This document shows, piece by piece, positions 1 through 7,533 of a stretch of DNA of 11,813 bases. This DNA is from Ruminococcaceae bacterium UBA6392. GTDB taxonomy: Bacteria > Bacillota > Clostridia > Oscillospirales > Acutalibacteraceae. Location: positions 1-11,813 of the forward strand of contig DJQG01000052.1 in assembly GCA_002438685.1 (NCBI GenBank), given 5' to 3'. Made by a program: the position numbers and the translations under genes. The notes beneath the pieces were generated by a model. That model searched no databases, was not told the origin of the DNA, and worked only from the letters and a program-made list of their open reading frames with translations. How positions within the stretch are numbered: the first letter of the stretch is position 1; each line of letters starts with the position of its first letter.

Positions 1-92
1 CGAAACGCGGGTAGTGTAAAATATTCGATTGCTGTGTGACGCGAAGGTAGAGTGTGAATTATACAATTTCATATCGTGCCGCTTGCGCGGCA
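1..92 (+). repeat. Dispersed palindromic repeat, left copy (runs off the window edge)
   Basis: This stretch aligns without gaps to the reverse complement of 11716-11807, with about 75 of 92 positions identical by my hand count. The best conserved parts are the first 10 bases, the block around 38-50, and the last 22 bases, which contain a GCCGC-TTGC-GCGGC hairpin (78-91). The hairpin loop differs from the right copy but the stem is kept. A second hairpin, perfect in the right copy, is degenerate here. The left boundary is not visible. I see no transposase, so this is a non-autonomous intergenic repeat of MITE or REP type. Confidence 0.85.
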
Positions 93-352
93 GCGGTGCG
101 TCGAGTCGCCGCACACTACGAGTTACATGTCAATAAATCACTGCAAAATTCGCGGACGGATGATATCCGCCCTTGCGCGATTGTGCTGATTTGCAACATT
201 GCGACAATTGTCTGCCGTCTATACTTATATCCGCAACACCCAACTTATCAAACTGATAAACAGTGCGCTTCTATACACTTGCAGTAATATAAATAAAGCC
301 GACTTATGAACGCTTCGCTAACGGTATGCAGTGTTTTTGCTGTCTGCCGAAG
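93..352. other. Intergenic stretch without a recognisable gene
   Basis: The only open frame (54-287) starts inside the repeat, has no ribosome binding site, and gives a protein with no family resemblance. A small palindrome, CGGAT-GAT-ATCCG, lies at 157-169 and can alternatively pair as GCGGA/TCCGC (152-156 with 166-170). A further pair, CGATTGT and ACAATTG, lies around 178-212. These may be further decayed repeat sequence. Nothing else is supported. Confidence 0.5.
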
Positions 353-386
353 TTGAAAAAGTCATATTTAAATAGTATAATATAAT
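353..386 (+). promoter_or_regulatory. Sigma-A promoter for the M16 peptidase gene
   Basis: TTGAAA (353-358) and TATAAT (376-381) are separated by exactly 17 bp, with a second overlapping TATAAT at 381-386. Transcription would begin near 388, leaving a leader of about 25 nt before the ATG at 414. The region is AT-rich compared with the flanking sequence. Confidence 0.75.
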
Positions 387-413
387 CTATCTTCAACTTA
401 CGAGGTCTTATCT

Positions 414-1679
414 ATGCCCGAATATGAAAAGATAACATTTGAAAACGGCTTTCGTCTGCTCCTGAGCGAGGACGGCAGGGCGAAGAGCTGCTCCATGGGC
501 GTGTGGGTCGGCAGCGGCTCATGCTATGAGAGTGACGACACGGCGGGAATATCCCATTTTATCGAGCACATGGTGTTCAAGGGCAGCGCCCTGTATTCCT
601 CCGAGGATATCGCTTCGATATCCGACAGAATGGGCGGCGAGCTCAACGCCTATACCGATAAAGAGTGCACCTGCTTTTATACCCGCGTCCTCTCCGCCGA
701 TGCGCCTGCGGCGTTTGAGCTGATAGCCGATATGGTGACTTCGCCGCGCCTTGACGCTGATGATTTGGAGCTCGAAAAGGGCGTCGTGTGCGAGGAGATA
801 GCCATGTATGAGTCAAACCCCGCCGACCTCTGCGCGGATCTTTTCTATCTTGTGGCGTTCCCCGAGCATAAGCTCGGCAAAAATGTTCTCGGCACGCGTG
901 ATTCGGTCAATTCCATGACCCCCGATATGCTGAGAAAGCATATGGACAGATTCTATTCTCCCGCGTCTACAGTGGCCTGCTTCTGCGGCAAGTTCGAGCG
1001 GGATAAGATAATCGCGCTGTGCAAACGCTATTTCTCGTCGCCCGCTAATAAAGGCACAATACCGGTTTTGCCAAAGGCGGATTTCTGTCCCGGAGTGCAT
1101 ATCTTCGACAAAAAGACGGAGCAGAATCAGATAGTTATCGGCTTCTCAGCACCCGCTCTCGGGACGGACAGCCGCTTCGCCTGCCAGCTGATAGCCTCGA
1201 TGCTCGGCGGCTCCGCGTCGTCGCGGCTCTTCCGCCGCCTGCGCGAGGAGCAGGGGCTTGTCTATTCGGTCGATGCCTGCGCGTCGTCGTATCTGAGCGC
1301 GGGCGTGTTCGCCGTGAGCATGGGCGTGTCACGCGAATCGGAGAAAAAAGCTGTTCTGACCGCGGCGGAAGTCCTGCGCGAGTTTCCGGATACCATGACG
1401 GAAGAGGAGCTTGACCTCGCGCGCGACCACTATCTTTCGGGGCTTATAATGTCCCTCGAATCAAATTCCGCCCGCGCGGCGCGCTACGGCACTGGTGAAT
1501 TGTTGCTCGGCGGCGCGATAAGTGAAAAGGAGCTCGAGGAGAAAATAAGAGGTGTGAGCATTGATGAGATACGCTCGCTCGCGCACTCGTTTTCGTCCCT
1601 CTCCAACGCGTGCATATGCGCGGTCGGCAGAACGGCAGGAGCTAAGTTCTACAATAAGGTTGTCAGCGGCAAAAAATAA
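414..1679 (+). CDS. M16 family zinc peptidase (processing-peptidase-like)
   Basis: The 421-residue product is a zinc metallopeptidase of the pitrilysin/M16 family, B-subfamily size (one N- and one C-terminal half, about 400-440 residues). The inverted zinc motif HFIEH is at 48-52, with Glu51 as the catalytic base. The third ligand is probably Glu128, 76 residues past His52 in VCEEIAMYE, as the family spacing requires. The C-terminal half carries SRLFRRLREEQGLVYSV (270-286), which matches the conserved Arg/Tyr substrate-binding segment. No signal peptide or membrane segment is visible, so it is probably cytoplasmic. ACGAGGT sits 8 bp before the ATG. In many Clostridia and Bacilli the relative of this gene directly follows pnp. 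Here pnp lies about 8 kb to the right and ends in its own terminator. The physiological substrate of these bacterial homologues is not firmly known. Confidence 0.92.
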   Translation: MPEYEKITFENGFRLLLSEDGRAKSCSMGVWVGSGSCYESDDTAGISHFIEHMVFKGSALYSSEDIASISDRMGGELNAYTDKECTCFYTRVLSADAPAAFELIADMVTSPRLDADDLELEKGVVCEEIAMYESNPADLCADLFYLVAFPEHKLGKNVLGTRDSVNSMTPDMLRKHMDRFYSPASTVACFCGKFERDKIIALCKRYFSSPANKGTIPVLPKADFCPGVHIFDKKTEQNQIVIGFSAPALGTDSRFACQLIASMLGGSASSRLFRRLREEQGLVYSVDACASSYLSAGVFAVSMGVSRESEKKAVLTAAEVLREFPDTMTEEELDLARDHYLSGLIMSLESNSARAARYGTGELLLGGAISEKELEEKIRGVSIDEIRSLAHSFSSLSNACICAVGRTAGAKFYNKVVSGKK

Positions 1680-1688
1680 TGATATAAT
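1660..1688 (+). promoter_or_regulatory. Candidate proBA promoter overlapping the end of the peptidase gene
   Basis: TTGTCA (1660-1665, one mismatch to consensus) and a perfect TATAAT (1683-1688) are spaced by 17 bp. The -35 lies within the last codons of the M16 gene and the -10 just after its stop. A start near 1695 would leave about 27 nt before the proB ATG. This would allow proBA expression independent of the peptidase, though readthrough is also possible because no terminator separates them. Confidence 0.6.
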
Positions 1689-1721
1689 TAACAATAATAT
1701 TTTTATGAGAGGCAGTCCGCA

Positions 1722-2510
1722 ATGAAGGGAATAAAGGATGCACAGAGAATAGTCGTGAAGGTCGGCACCTCCACGCTTACATATGATACGGGAAAAGTAA
1801 ATCTCAGGCGCATGGATAAGCTCGCGCAGGTGATTTCCGACCTGAGAAATTCCGGCATAGAAGTGGCGCTCGTCACCTCTGCGGCGATAGCTGTCGGCGT
1901 CGGAAAGCTCGGACTTCCCGCAAGACCCAAGGATATCCCGAGCCGCCAGGCGGTCGCAACGGTCGGCCAGTGCGAGCTGATGTTCATGTATGATAAGCTC
2001 TTTTCCGAATACGGCAACACGATAGGTCAGCTGCTCATAACCCGCAGCGACTTTGAAAATAACGAACGCAGAGCGAATCTCTCGAACTCTTTTGAAAAGC
2101 TCTTCGAGTTCGGCGCGATCCCGGTTATCAACGAAAACGACAGCATCGCGGTCGAAGAAATAGTCTTCGGCGATAACGATACTCTTTCCGCCATGGTCGC
2201 AAAGCTCGTCAACGCCGACGCGCTGATAATTCTCAGCGACATTGACGGACTCTATTCCGGCAACCCGCGCGAGGACGAGAACGCCTATCTCATCCCCGTT
2301 GTCGAGGAGATAAGCGATGAACTCATGGCGATAGCCGACACAAAGGGCAGCACCCGCGGCACGGGCGGCATGGTGACGAAGCTCCACGCCGCGCAGATAG
2401 CGACAGAAGCTGGGATAGACACCGTCGTTATGAACGGTGCTCAGCCCGAGGATATCTACAGACTGCTCGACGGCAGACAGACCGGAACTTATTTCAAGGC
2501 GAAAGCTTAA
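1722..2510 (+). CDS. proB: Glutamate 5-kinase, short form without PUA domain
   Basis: ProB phosphorylates L-glutamate with ATP to gamma-glutamyl phosphate, the first and usually proline-inhibited step of proline synthesis, in the cytoplasm. The 262 residues make up one amino-acid-kinase domain. VVKVGTST (11-18) carries the phosphate-binding Lys13. INENDS (136-141) and FGDNDTLSA (149-157) bind substrate. SDIDGLY (172-178) and GTGGMVTK (213-220, Lys220) are the nucleotide-site motifs. The protein stops where the kinase domain ends, so the C-terminal PUA domain of the roughly 370-residue E. coli-type enzyme is absent. Shorter forms of this kind are known in other bacteria. The usual TSGAIAAG loop reads TSAAIAVG (52-59), replacing a normally conserved glycine by alanine. 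GAGAGG at 1707-1712 sets the start. proA follows after 17 bp, giving a proBA operon. No proC is in the window. Confidence 0.95.
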   Translation: MKGIKDAQRIVVKVGTSTLTYDTGKVNLRRMDKLAQVISDLRNSGIEVALVTSAAIAVGVGKLGLPARPKDIPSRQAVATVGQCELMFMYDKLFSEYGNTIGQLLITRSDFENNERRANLSNSFEKLFEFGAIPVINENDSIAVEEIVFGDNDTLSAMVAKLVNADALIILSDIDGLYSGNPREDENAYLIPVVEEISDELMAIADTKGSTRGTGGMVTKLHAAQIATEAGIDTVVMNGAQPEDIYRLLDGRQTGTYFKAKA

Positions 2511-2527
2511 CGGAAGGAGCGCACATA

Positions 2528-3778
2528 ATGGGCGCAGGAACTGTTTTATCAATAGCCAAAGGCGCAAAAGAAGCTCAGCGAGAGCTTGCACGCGCCGGCG
2601 GAGCAAAGCGCGAAGCGGCGCTCAGAGAGATCTCATCAGCCCTTCGCGAAAATGTGCAGAGCATATTGGAGGCGAACCGCGCAGATATAGCGGCGGCACG
2701 CGAAAACGGCATGACCGAGTCGATGATAGACCGCCTGACCCTCACCACAGAGCGCATAGAGGGCATGGCAAAGGGTGTTGACGATGTCGCGGCGATGCCC
2801 GACCCCGTCGGCAGAGTCCTCTCCGGCTCGACAAGACCGAACGGGCTCAGAATAGAGAAGGTCACCGTGCCGCTCGGCGTTATCGGTATAATATATGAGG
2901 CGAGACCGAATGTCACTTCTGATGCCGCTGCCCTCTGCCTCAAGGCGGGCAACGCAGTCATACTGCGCGGCGGCAAAGAGGCGATAAATTCAAACAAAGC
3001 CGTGGCGCATCTCATGCGAGCGGCGGTGGAAAAAGCGGGACTTCCCGCAAATGCCGTGAATCTTATCAAAGATACCTCGCGCGAGAGCGCAAACGAGCTG
3101 ATGAAGATGAACGGGCTCGTCGATGTGCTCATTCCGCGCGGCGGAGCGAGTCTTATAAAGAGCGTAGTCGAGAATTCGACTGTCCCTGTTATCGAGACGG
3201 GCTCCGGCAACTGCCACATATATATCGACGAGTTTGCGGATATCGACATGGCGGCGAATATTGTTTTTAATGCCAAGACTTCGCGCCCGTCCGTCTGCAA
3301 CGCCTGCGAGAGCGTGCTCGTTCATAAAGCGGTCGCCGAGGAGGCAATAGTCGCCGTGGCGGGCAGACTCAAAGAGAAGAATGTCGAGATTTTCGGCGAT
3401 GAGATAGTCTGCTCCGTCCTTGATTTTGCAAAGCCCGCGACAGAAGAGGACTGGGGAAAAGAATATCTCGATTACAAGATCAGCATAAAAACGGTAGATA
3501 ATATCGATGAGGCGATAGCGCATATCGCGAAATACAGCACGGGTCACAGCGAGAGCATTATCACCGAGAACTATCTCAATGCGCAGAAGTTTTTGAACGA
3601 AGTCGATTCGGCAGCGGTCTATGTCAATGCATCGACCCGCTTTACGGACGGCGGCGAGTTCGGCTTCGGCGCGGAAATAGGCATATCCACCCAGAAGCTC
3701 CACGCGAGAGGACCTCTGGGACTGAATAATCTGACGAGCGAAAAGTATGTTGTCTACGGCTCGGGTCAGATACGCTGA
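2528..3778 (+). CDS. proA: Glutamate-5-semialdehyde dehydrogenase (gamma-glutamyl phosphate reductase)
   Basis: ProA reduces gamma-glutamyl phosphate with NADPH to glutamate-5-semialdehyde, which cyclises to pyrroline-5-carboxylate. It is an aldehyde-dehydrogenase-fold enzyme and is usually thought to work closely with ProB because the intermediate is labile. The 416-residue length is normal. Characteristic stretches are GVIGIIYEARPNVTSDA (117-133), ETGSGNCH (223-230), RPSVCNACE (253-261) with the probable catalytic Cys257, and the family-typical C-terminal segment RFTDGGEFGFGAEIGISTQK starting near residue 371. GGAAGG at 2512-2517 lies upstream of the ATG, 17 bp after proB. The stop codon overlaps the ribosome binding site of the next gene by one base. 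I see no defects. Confidence 0.97.
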   Translation: MGAGTVLSIAKGAKEAQRELARAGGAKREAALREISSALRENVQSILEANRADIAAARENGMTESMIDRLTLTTERIEGMAKGVDDVAAMPDPVGRVLSGSTRPNGLRIEKVTVPLGVIGIIYEARPNVTSDAAALCLKAGNAVILRGGKEAINSNKAVAHLMRAAVEKAGLPANAVNLIKDTSRESANELMKMNGLVDVLIPRGGASLIKSVVENSTVPVIETGSGNCHIYIDEFADIDMAANIVFNAKTSRPSVCNACESVLVHKAVAEEAIVAVAGRLKEKNVEIFGDEIVCSVLDFAKPATEEDWGKEYLDYKISIKTVDNIDEAIAHIAKYSTGHSESIITENYLNAQKFLNEVDSAAVYVNASTRFTDGGEFGFGAEIGISTQKLHARGPLGLNNLTSEKYVVYGSGQIR

Positions 3779-3791
3779 AGGAGGAAATTCC

Positions 3792-4592
3792 ATGAGCACT
3801 AACACATCGGCACAGGAAAAGAAAAAATGGGCGTTCCCGCTGGGCATAGTGATAGTTGTCCTCGCCGTTATCGGACTTGTCACGGTGATAATCTTCGCCG
3901 TGCGCGGAATCGGCAGCCTTACGGACAACAGCGACAAGTTCGAGAAATACGAGCAGTTCCTGTCGCCCGTCATAATGAACGACCCCGATCCGTTTGACGA
4001 TGTCAGCGGCGCACAGATGAGCCAGCTGATAGATGCATCTATATGGTCGCTGATGAAGAGCGATATCGATATAGACCAGTATGAGTACGCCGAGGGCGAT
4101 GTCTCCGGCGTTATAGTCCCGCAGAAGGATGTCGAGAAGCAGTTCGCAAAGCTCTTCGGCACGGATGTCAAACCCGTCCACTGCACCGTTGACGGCGGAA
4201 CCTATACGTTCACCTATGACGAGGCGAAGCAGGCTTATATCGTCCCGCTTACCGGCGTTATGCCGACGTTCATTCCGCGAGTCATATCTCAGCAGAAGAA
4301 GGGCGATTCGATAATCCTCACCGTCGGCTGCATCAGCGGCGACGGCTGGGAGCAGGACGCAAAGGGCAACTATGTTGAGCCCGCGCCGAGCAAATATCTC
4401 AAAGTGACCCTGCGTGTCAGCGGCGACGGATATTTCATCAGCGCGATTCAGAACACCGACGCGCCCGAGACCGCCGCAACAACTGCGCCCAAGACTACCG
4501 AGGCGGATACGACTCTTCCCGCAGAGACTCAGGGCGAGGTGCAGACCGAAGCTCCGACAGAGTCCGAGGCTCAGACCGCCGCGGAGGGCTGA
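3792..4592 (+). CDS. Single-pass membrane-anchored protein of unknown function with acidic Thr-rich tail
   Basis: I do not recognise this 266-residue protein. A longer frame reaches back to 3747 inside proA, but AAGGAGG (3778-3784) seven bases before the ATG at 3792 decides the start. Residues 1-13 are polar with a KKK cluster (10-12). A hydrophobic stretch at about 14-37 forms one membrane helix, most likely with the N-terminus inside. About 180 residues outside contain two cysteines (131, 180) that could form a disulfide. From about 222 the tail is low-complexity, rich in Thr, Ala, Glu and Pro. It resembles the stalk-like tails of many Gram-positive surface proteins, but there is no LPXTG motif. 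It sits between proA and the PHP gene with operon spacing at both sides. A role in proline metabolism is not implied by the sequence. Confidence 0.85.
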   Translation: MSTNTSAQEKKKWAFPLGIVIVVLAVIGLVTVIIFAVRGIGSLTDNSDKFEKYEQFLSPVIMNDPDPFDDVSGAQMSQLIDASIWSLMKSDIDIDQYEYAEGDVSGVIVPQKDVEKQFAKLFGTDVKPVHCTVDGGTYTFTYDEAKQAYIVPLTGVMPTFIPRVISQQKKGDSIILTVGCISGDGWEQDAKGNYVEPAPSKYLKVTLRVSGDGYFISAIQNTDAPETAATTAPKTTEADTTLPAETQGEVQTEAPTESEAQTAAEG

Positions 4593-4593
4593 T

Positions 4594-5346
4594 ATGTATA
4601 TTCACGCCCCGTGCTTCGATCTCGATGAGCTCGCCCGCGACAATCTGCATATACACACCTCGTTTTCACGCTGCGCGAAGCCCGAGATGACGGTTGAAAA
4701 TATTTTTGCCGAAGCGGCGCGCATAGGCTACAGGACAATAGCTCTTACCGATCATTATAACGACGATATCGACGATGAAGAGGCTCTGCGGAGACTCAAA
4801 ACGCTCAGAGAGCAGGGACAAAAGCTCGGCGAGCCGTGCAGAGTGCTCTACGGAATGGAGCTTTCGGGCTACGGCATCGGCAAAACTCTCGAGGGCGACA
4901 AACTCAGAAATGCGCTCGATTACAGGCTCTATTCCTGCAATCATTATCATCTCGACTTCTGGGAGCAGGCGGCGGAAATCACGCCGTGCGCATATGCCGA
5001 GCACGCGCTGAAAAATGTCACTTCGCTTATAAAAAGCGGCAAGCCGGACTGCATAGCCCATCCGCTGACCGCCGGATATGTCCGCGCGTTTGAAAACAAA
5101 ACACTCGTCAGCAAAGCGATAACCGACAATGAACTCGGCGATATAATGACCCTCGCGAAGGAGCACGAAGTCGCATGGGAGCTCAATATCGGCAATATTT
5201 ACGGCGACCCGGAGTTCAGCCGCAGAATGTGGAACACCGGCAGAGAGCTCGGCTCATGTTTCAATATGGGCGCGGACGCGCACTTGATAAAGAACATCGA
5301 TTTTGCGCCGCATATGAGCGAGATAAAGAAAATACTCGGAGTATAA
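4594..5346 (+). CDS. PHP-domain metal-dependent phosphoesterase
   Basis: This 250-residue cytoplasmic protein belongs to the PHP (polymerase and histidinol phosphatase) superfamily, which hydrolyses phosphate esters using a cluster of metal ions. All metal-ligand motifs are visible in order: HIH (His19, His21), TDH (Asp53, His54), Glu89 in GMEL, His117 or His119 in SCNHYHLD, His156 in AHP, and DAH (Asp228, His230). The closest general type is the histidinol-phosphatase-like or uncharacterised PHP hydrolase group. No his genes are near, so the substrate is open. The frame is open upstream to 4414, but GGAGGG (4583-4588) six or so bases before the ATG at 4594 supports this start. Only one base separates it from the previous stop, so translation may be coupled. 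A strong terminator follows the stop by 5 bp. Confidence 0.88.
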   Translation: MYIHAPCFDLDELARDNLHIHTSFSRCAKPEMTVENIFAEAARIGYRTIALTDHYNDDIDDEEALRRLKTLREQGQKLGEPCRVLYGMELSGYGIGKTLEGDKLRNALDYRLYSCNHYHLDFWEQAAEITPCAYAEHALKNVTSLIKSGKPDCIAHPLTAGYVRAFENKTLVSKAITDNELGDIMTLAKEHEVAWELNIGNIYGDPEFSRRMWNTGRELGSCFNMGADAHLIKNIDFAPHMSEIKKILGV

Positions 5347-5351
5347 AATAG

Positions 5352-5381
5352 AAATCCTACCCGCTGCGGGTAGGATTTTTT
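5352..5381 (+). terminator. Strong intrinsic terminator, probably bidirectional
   Basis: A perfect 12-bp stem (5352-5363 with 5367-5378), a CTG loop and a run of six T (5376-5381) end the rightward block. On the minus strand the stem is followed by TTTCTATTTTAT, and the hydrolase gene ends 35 bp away at 5417. The same hairpin can therefore stop the converging leftward transcript. Confidence 0.93.
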
Positions 5382-5416
5382 GTCTTACAGTGTGAACGTG
5401 TGCAACTCAAATCCAA

Positions 5417-6424
5417 CTATCCCAATTTTTTGCTCAGACACCACGCTGCCCAATTTTCTGTTCTGTAGAATTTGCCGGACATCGTGTGCCCGCATTTGTC
5501 CCAGCGGGTGTATTTTATGTCTGCTCCGAGTTTCTTGAGCTCGGCGGCGTAGTAATCGTCGCTGTCTACTTTCACATTTGTGTCGTCCGACGAATGTGCC
5601 GCCCAGATCGGCGTTTTGACTAATCGCTCAGTGTCATATTTTTCGTAGCTGCGATCCAGACACAAGCCGCCCATAACGGGTACTGCCGCCGCAAAATATT
5701 CAGGGAAAAGATAGACAAGCTGCCAGACGCAGTAGCCGCCAAAGGAAGTGCCGATGATATATATGCGCGTTCTGTCGAAATCTGCAGGCAGCTCATCTAT
5801 AAGTTTCTTTATCGATTTTATGTAATTTTGCATCGCTTCGCCTCTGTTTGAGCCGAAAGGCGCCTGCGGCAAAAGGATATTGCAATCTGTTTTTAATAAT
5901 TGCTTGTACAACGGCAAGTTGTCGAACAGCTGCTTGAAATTATCATTGCCCATTGCGCCCGCGCCGTGTAAGAGAACAAACAACGGCTTGTTTTTATCTT
6001 TGCTTGCACGAAGCCGGAAGGGGAAGCATATTTTATTCTCTCGGTCGGTGTATTTGTAGGCTGAAAATCTGCCGCCGGATACTTTCTTTATGCCGTCGCC
6101 GCTGCGGCTGAGCTTTTTCTCAATACTTGCAGCTGCATTATTTTGCTTTTTCTTGTAGCGCTTGTAGTATCTGTACGCCTTCGTGATCGAATGGGGCATT
6201 TTGCCCTTTTTCTCGATGGAACCTTGCGACAGTATATATAAATATCCGTCGCTGCCCTCGAGCTGACTTTCTTTTAAAAGGCTTTTGATTGTATCAAGCT
6301 CGCTTTCATCAAAAGCTATGAGAGCCAGTCCAATATCCAGCGAGCCCTTTTCAATATATGGCTCGAAAGGCGCAATATCGCAGAAATCGCTGTCAACAAG
6401 ACAGCGGAATCTCAAGTCGCTCAT
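5417..6424 (-). CDS. Alpha/beta-hydrolase, esterase type, with uncharacterised N-terminal region
   Basis: The C-terminal 200 residues of this 335-residue protein are an alpha/beta-hydrolase of the feruloyl-esterase or polyhydroxybutyrate-depolymerase type. LLHGAGAMGN (151-160) is the oxyanion loop. GTSFGG (225-230) gives the nucleophile Ser227, Asp280 or Asp281 the acid, and CGHTMSG (311-317) the His313. The nearest relatives I can name act on acyl or aryl esters of carbohydrates. Residues 1-120 are not part of the usual hydrolase fold and I do not recognise them. They include a lysine-rich stretch (residues 82-104). No signal peptide is seen, so the protein is probably cytoplasmic. It lies 41 bp downstream of the DUF4434 gene on the same strand, so the two probably form an operon. 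Upstream of the ATG there is only a weak GGTGA, suggesting modest translation. Confidence 0.85.
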   Translation of the reverse strand: MSDLRFRCLVDSDFCDIAPFEPYIEKGSLDIGLALIAFDESELDTIKSLLKESQLEGSDGYLYILSQGSIEKKGKMPHSITKAYRYYKRYKKKQNNAAASIEKKLSRSGDGIKKVSGGRFSAYKYTDRENKICFPFRLRASKDKNKPLFVLLHGAGAMGNDNFKQLFDNLPLYKQLLKTDCNILLPQAPFGSNRGEAMQNYIKSIKKLIDELPADFDRTRIYIIGTSFGGYCVWQLVYLFPEYFAAAVPVMGGLCLDRSYEKYDTERLVKTPIWAAHSSDDTNVKVDSDDYYAAELKKLGADIKYTRWDKCGHTMSGKFYRTENWAAWCLSKKLG

Positions 6425-6465
6425 AAAATCACCGTATATTCAGAATGTGCATTCACATGGTGCGG

Positions 6466-7410
6466 TTATTTTTTCAGATACTCCGCATACTGCCTGTAAA
6501 GCTCCGCCGAGCTTTCATGTCCGGCGAACGAGCCGGAATCCTCGGGATTCATCAGCCCGATATACTGATATCCGATTATTTTATCCGCATACGGCGCGAC
6601 GTTCGCTATCTGCCGCTCGATTCGCTTGAAATCGGCGGGGAGCAGTGCGCTTTTATACACCATGCCCTCGAATTTGAACAGCTCGATATCAGCCCAGAGC
6701 GCGGCGCGACCGGCTTTATCATGGGCTTTTTTGAGGTGTTCAAATATTCTCTCGCTCTGCCACACGCGCGTCTTCTTGACGCCGATTTCGTCCTGATACG
6801 CTATGAAATCGACATCGAGCGAGGCGAGCGCGTCGATATATTTTGAGTTCGTGAGCGTGAGATTTGTGCCGTATGGCGCGATGAGCGTCTTTTTGTCGGG
6901 CGTAATTTCATGGCAGCGGGCGGAGCAGAGATTGACATATTTCATGAAGTCGCCCGAGAAGCGCAGGATAATACAGGTCTCGTCCGGGAAGTACCAGCCG
7001 TAGAAGCTTTTGTGCCGCGCGTATTTTTCCGTCAGCTCATCCATGGCTTTAAACGAGCGGCCTATTACCTCGCTCGAGGTTATGTTGACTCCGGGCTTCG
7101 TCCAGTCGCCGTAAAAACCGTTGCCGAGGAAAACTTTTATGCCGCATTTGTCCGCCTCGTCGAGCACCGCCTCGATAGGGTCGGCGCAGGGGATATCCGC
7201 CAAAGGAAAAACTGACGACTCAAAATAGCAGCGGTCATAGAGTGCTGTCGCCATGACGACTATATATTCCATGCCGAGCGCCGATATCTCGCGCACCTTT
7301 TCGCGCCAGTTTTCGGCGGCGAAAGCGTCGAGCGCGGGGTTCCAGTATTTGCCCTCCGCGGTGTTGTGATGATGAATTTCAAAAAAAGTTCCGTCGATTC
7401 CTCTTGACAT
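6466..7410 (-). CDS. DUF4434 TIM-barrel protein (glycoside-hydrolase-like)
   Basis: This 314-residue protein has the features of the DUF4434 family, TIM-barrel proteins related to glycoside hydrolases with unproven activity. The start GTFFEIHH (7-14) is the family signature. It is followed by MEYIVVMATALYD (47-59), FLGNGFYGDW (94-103), YGWYFPDE (137-144), YQDEIG (205-210) and WADIELF (239-245). The acidic residues Glu144, Asp207/Glu208 and Glu243 at strand ends are plausible active-site positions. There is no signal peptide, so substrates would be small oligosaccharides or glycosides inside the cell. GGAGGT (7416-7421 on the plus strand read as ACCTCC) lies 5 bp before the ATG. The downstream esterase suggests a small carbohydrate-processing unit, which is an inference from context only. 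Confidence 0.83.
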   Translation of the reverse strand: MSRGIDGTFFEIHHHNTAEGKYWNPALDAFAAENWREKVREISALGMEYIVVMATALYDRCYFESSVFPLADIPCADPIEAVLDEADKCGIKVFLGNGFYGDWTKPGVNITSSEVIGRSFKAMDELTEKYARHKSFYGWYFPDETCIILRFSGDFMKYVNLCSARCHEITPDKKTLIAPYGTNLTLTNSKYIDALASLDVDFIAYQDEIGVKKTRVWQSERIFEHLKKAHDKAGRAALWADIELFKFEGMVYKSALLPADFKRIERQIANVAPYADKIIGYQYIGLMNPEDSGSFAGHESSAELYRQYAEYLKK

Positions 7411-7440
7411 GATTTACCTCCGTATAAATAGGGCAATATC

Positions 7441-7472
7441 TTGAAAACTCATACCAAAGTTTCCGTTTTCAA
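7441..7472. promoter_or_regulatory. Inverted repeat just upstream of the DUF4434 gene
   Basis: TTGAAAAC (7441-7448) and GTTTTCAA (7465-7472) are perfect 8-bp inverted arms with a 16-bp centre, about 30 bp upstream of the DUF4434 start. In the leftward transcript an alternative AAACT/AGTTT pairing competes with the long stem. It could be an operator or an RNA hairpin in the leader. The evidence is only the symmetry. Confidence 0.35.
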
Positions 7473-7476
7473 GGTG

Positions 7477-7533
7477 TCATGTTTTTTCTTTAAGTTTTGC
7501 ATGAGGAATGTTGGCTTTATTATATTCTTCCAT
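7477..7533 (-). pseudogene. Probable remnant of the start of a DUF559-type gene
   Basis: Read leftward from ATG at 7533, this 18-codon frame gives MEEYNKANIPHAKLKEKT and then a stop. Many Clostridial DUF559 proteins (related to very-short-patch-repair endonucleases) begin with a similar YNK-NI--AK-LRK segment. Here the similarity ends at once and no DUF559 body follows, so I read it as the leftover of a deleted gene. The match is short and from memory. A chance peptide is possible. Confidence 0.4.

Noticed and set aside
54..287. Open frame of 77 codons near the left edge
   Set aside because: It begins inside the repeat, has no ribosome binding site, crosses small palindromes, and the product looks like non-coding translation.
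1461..2606. Long minus-strand frame of 381 codons across the M16 and proB genes
   Set aside because: It is antisense to two clearly real genes, with no ribosome binding site or recognisable motifs. It is a by-product of GC-rich codon use, as are the long minus-strand frames across proA and pnp.
3747..3791. Upstream extension of the membrane-protein gene into proA
   Set aside because: The AAGGAGG at 3778-3784 fits the ATG at 3792. The extension would add a polar, non-conserved N-terminus.
4414..4593. Upstream extension of the PHP gene into the membrane-protein gene
   Set aside because: The added sequence is Arg/Pro-rich frame-shifted translation of the Thr-rich tail. GGAGGG fits the ATG at 4594.
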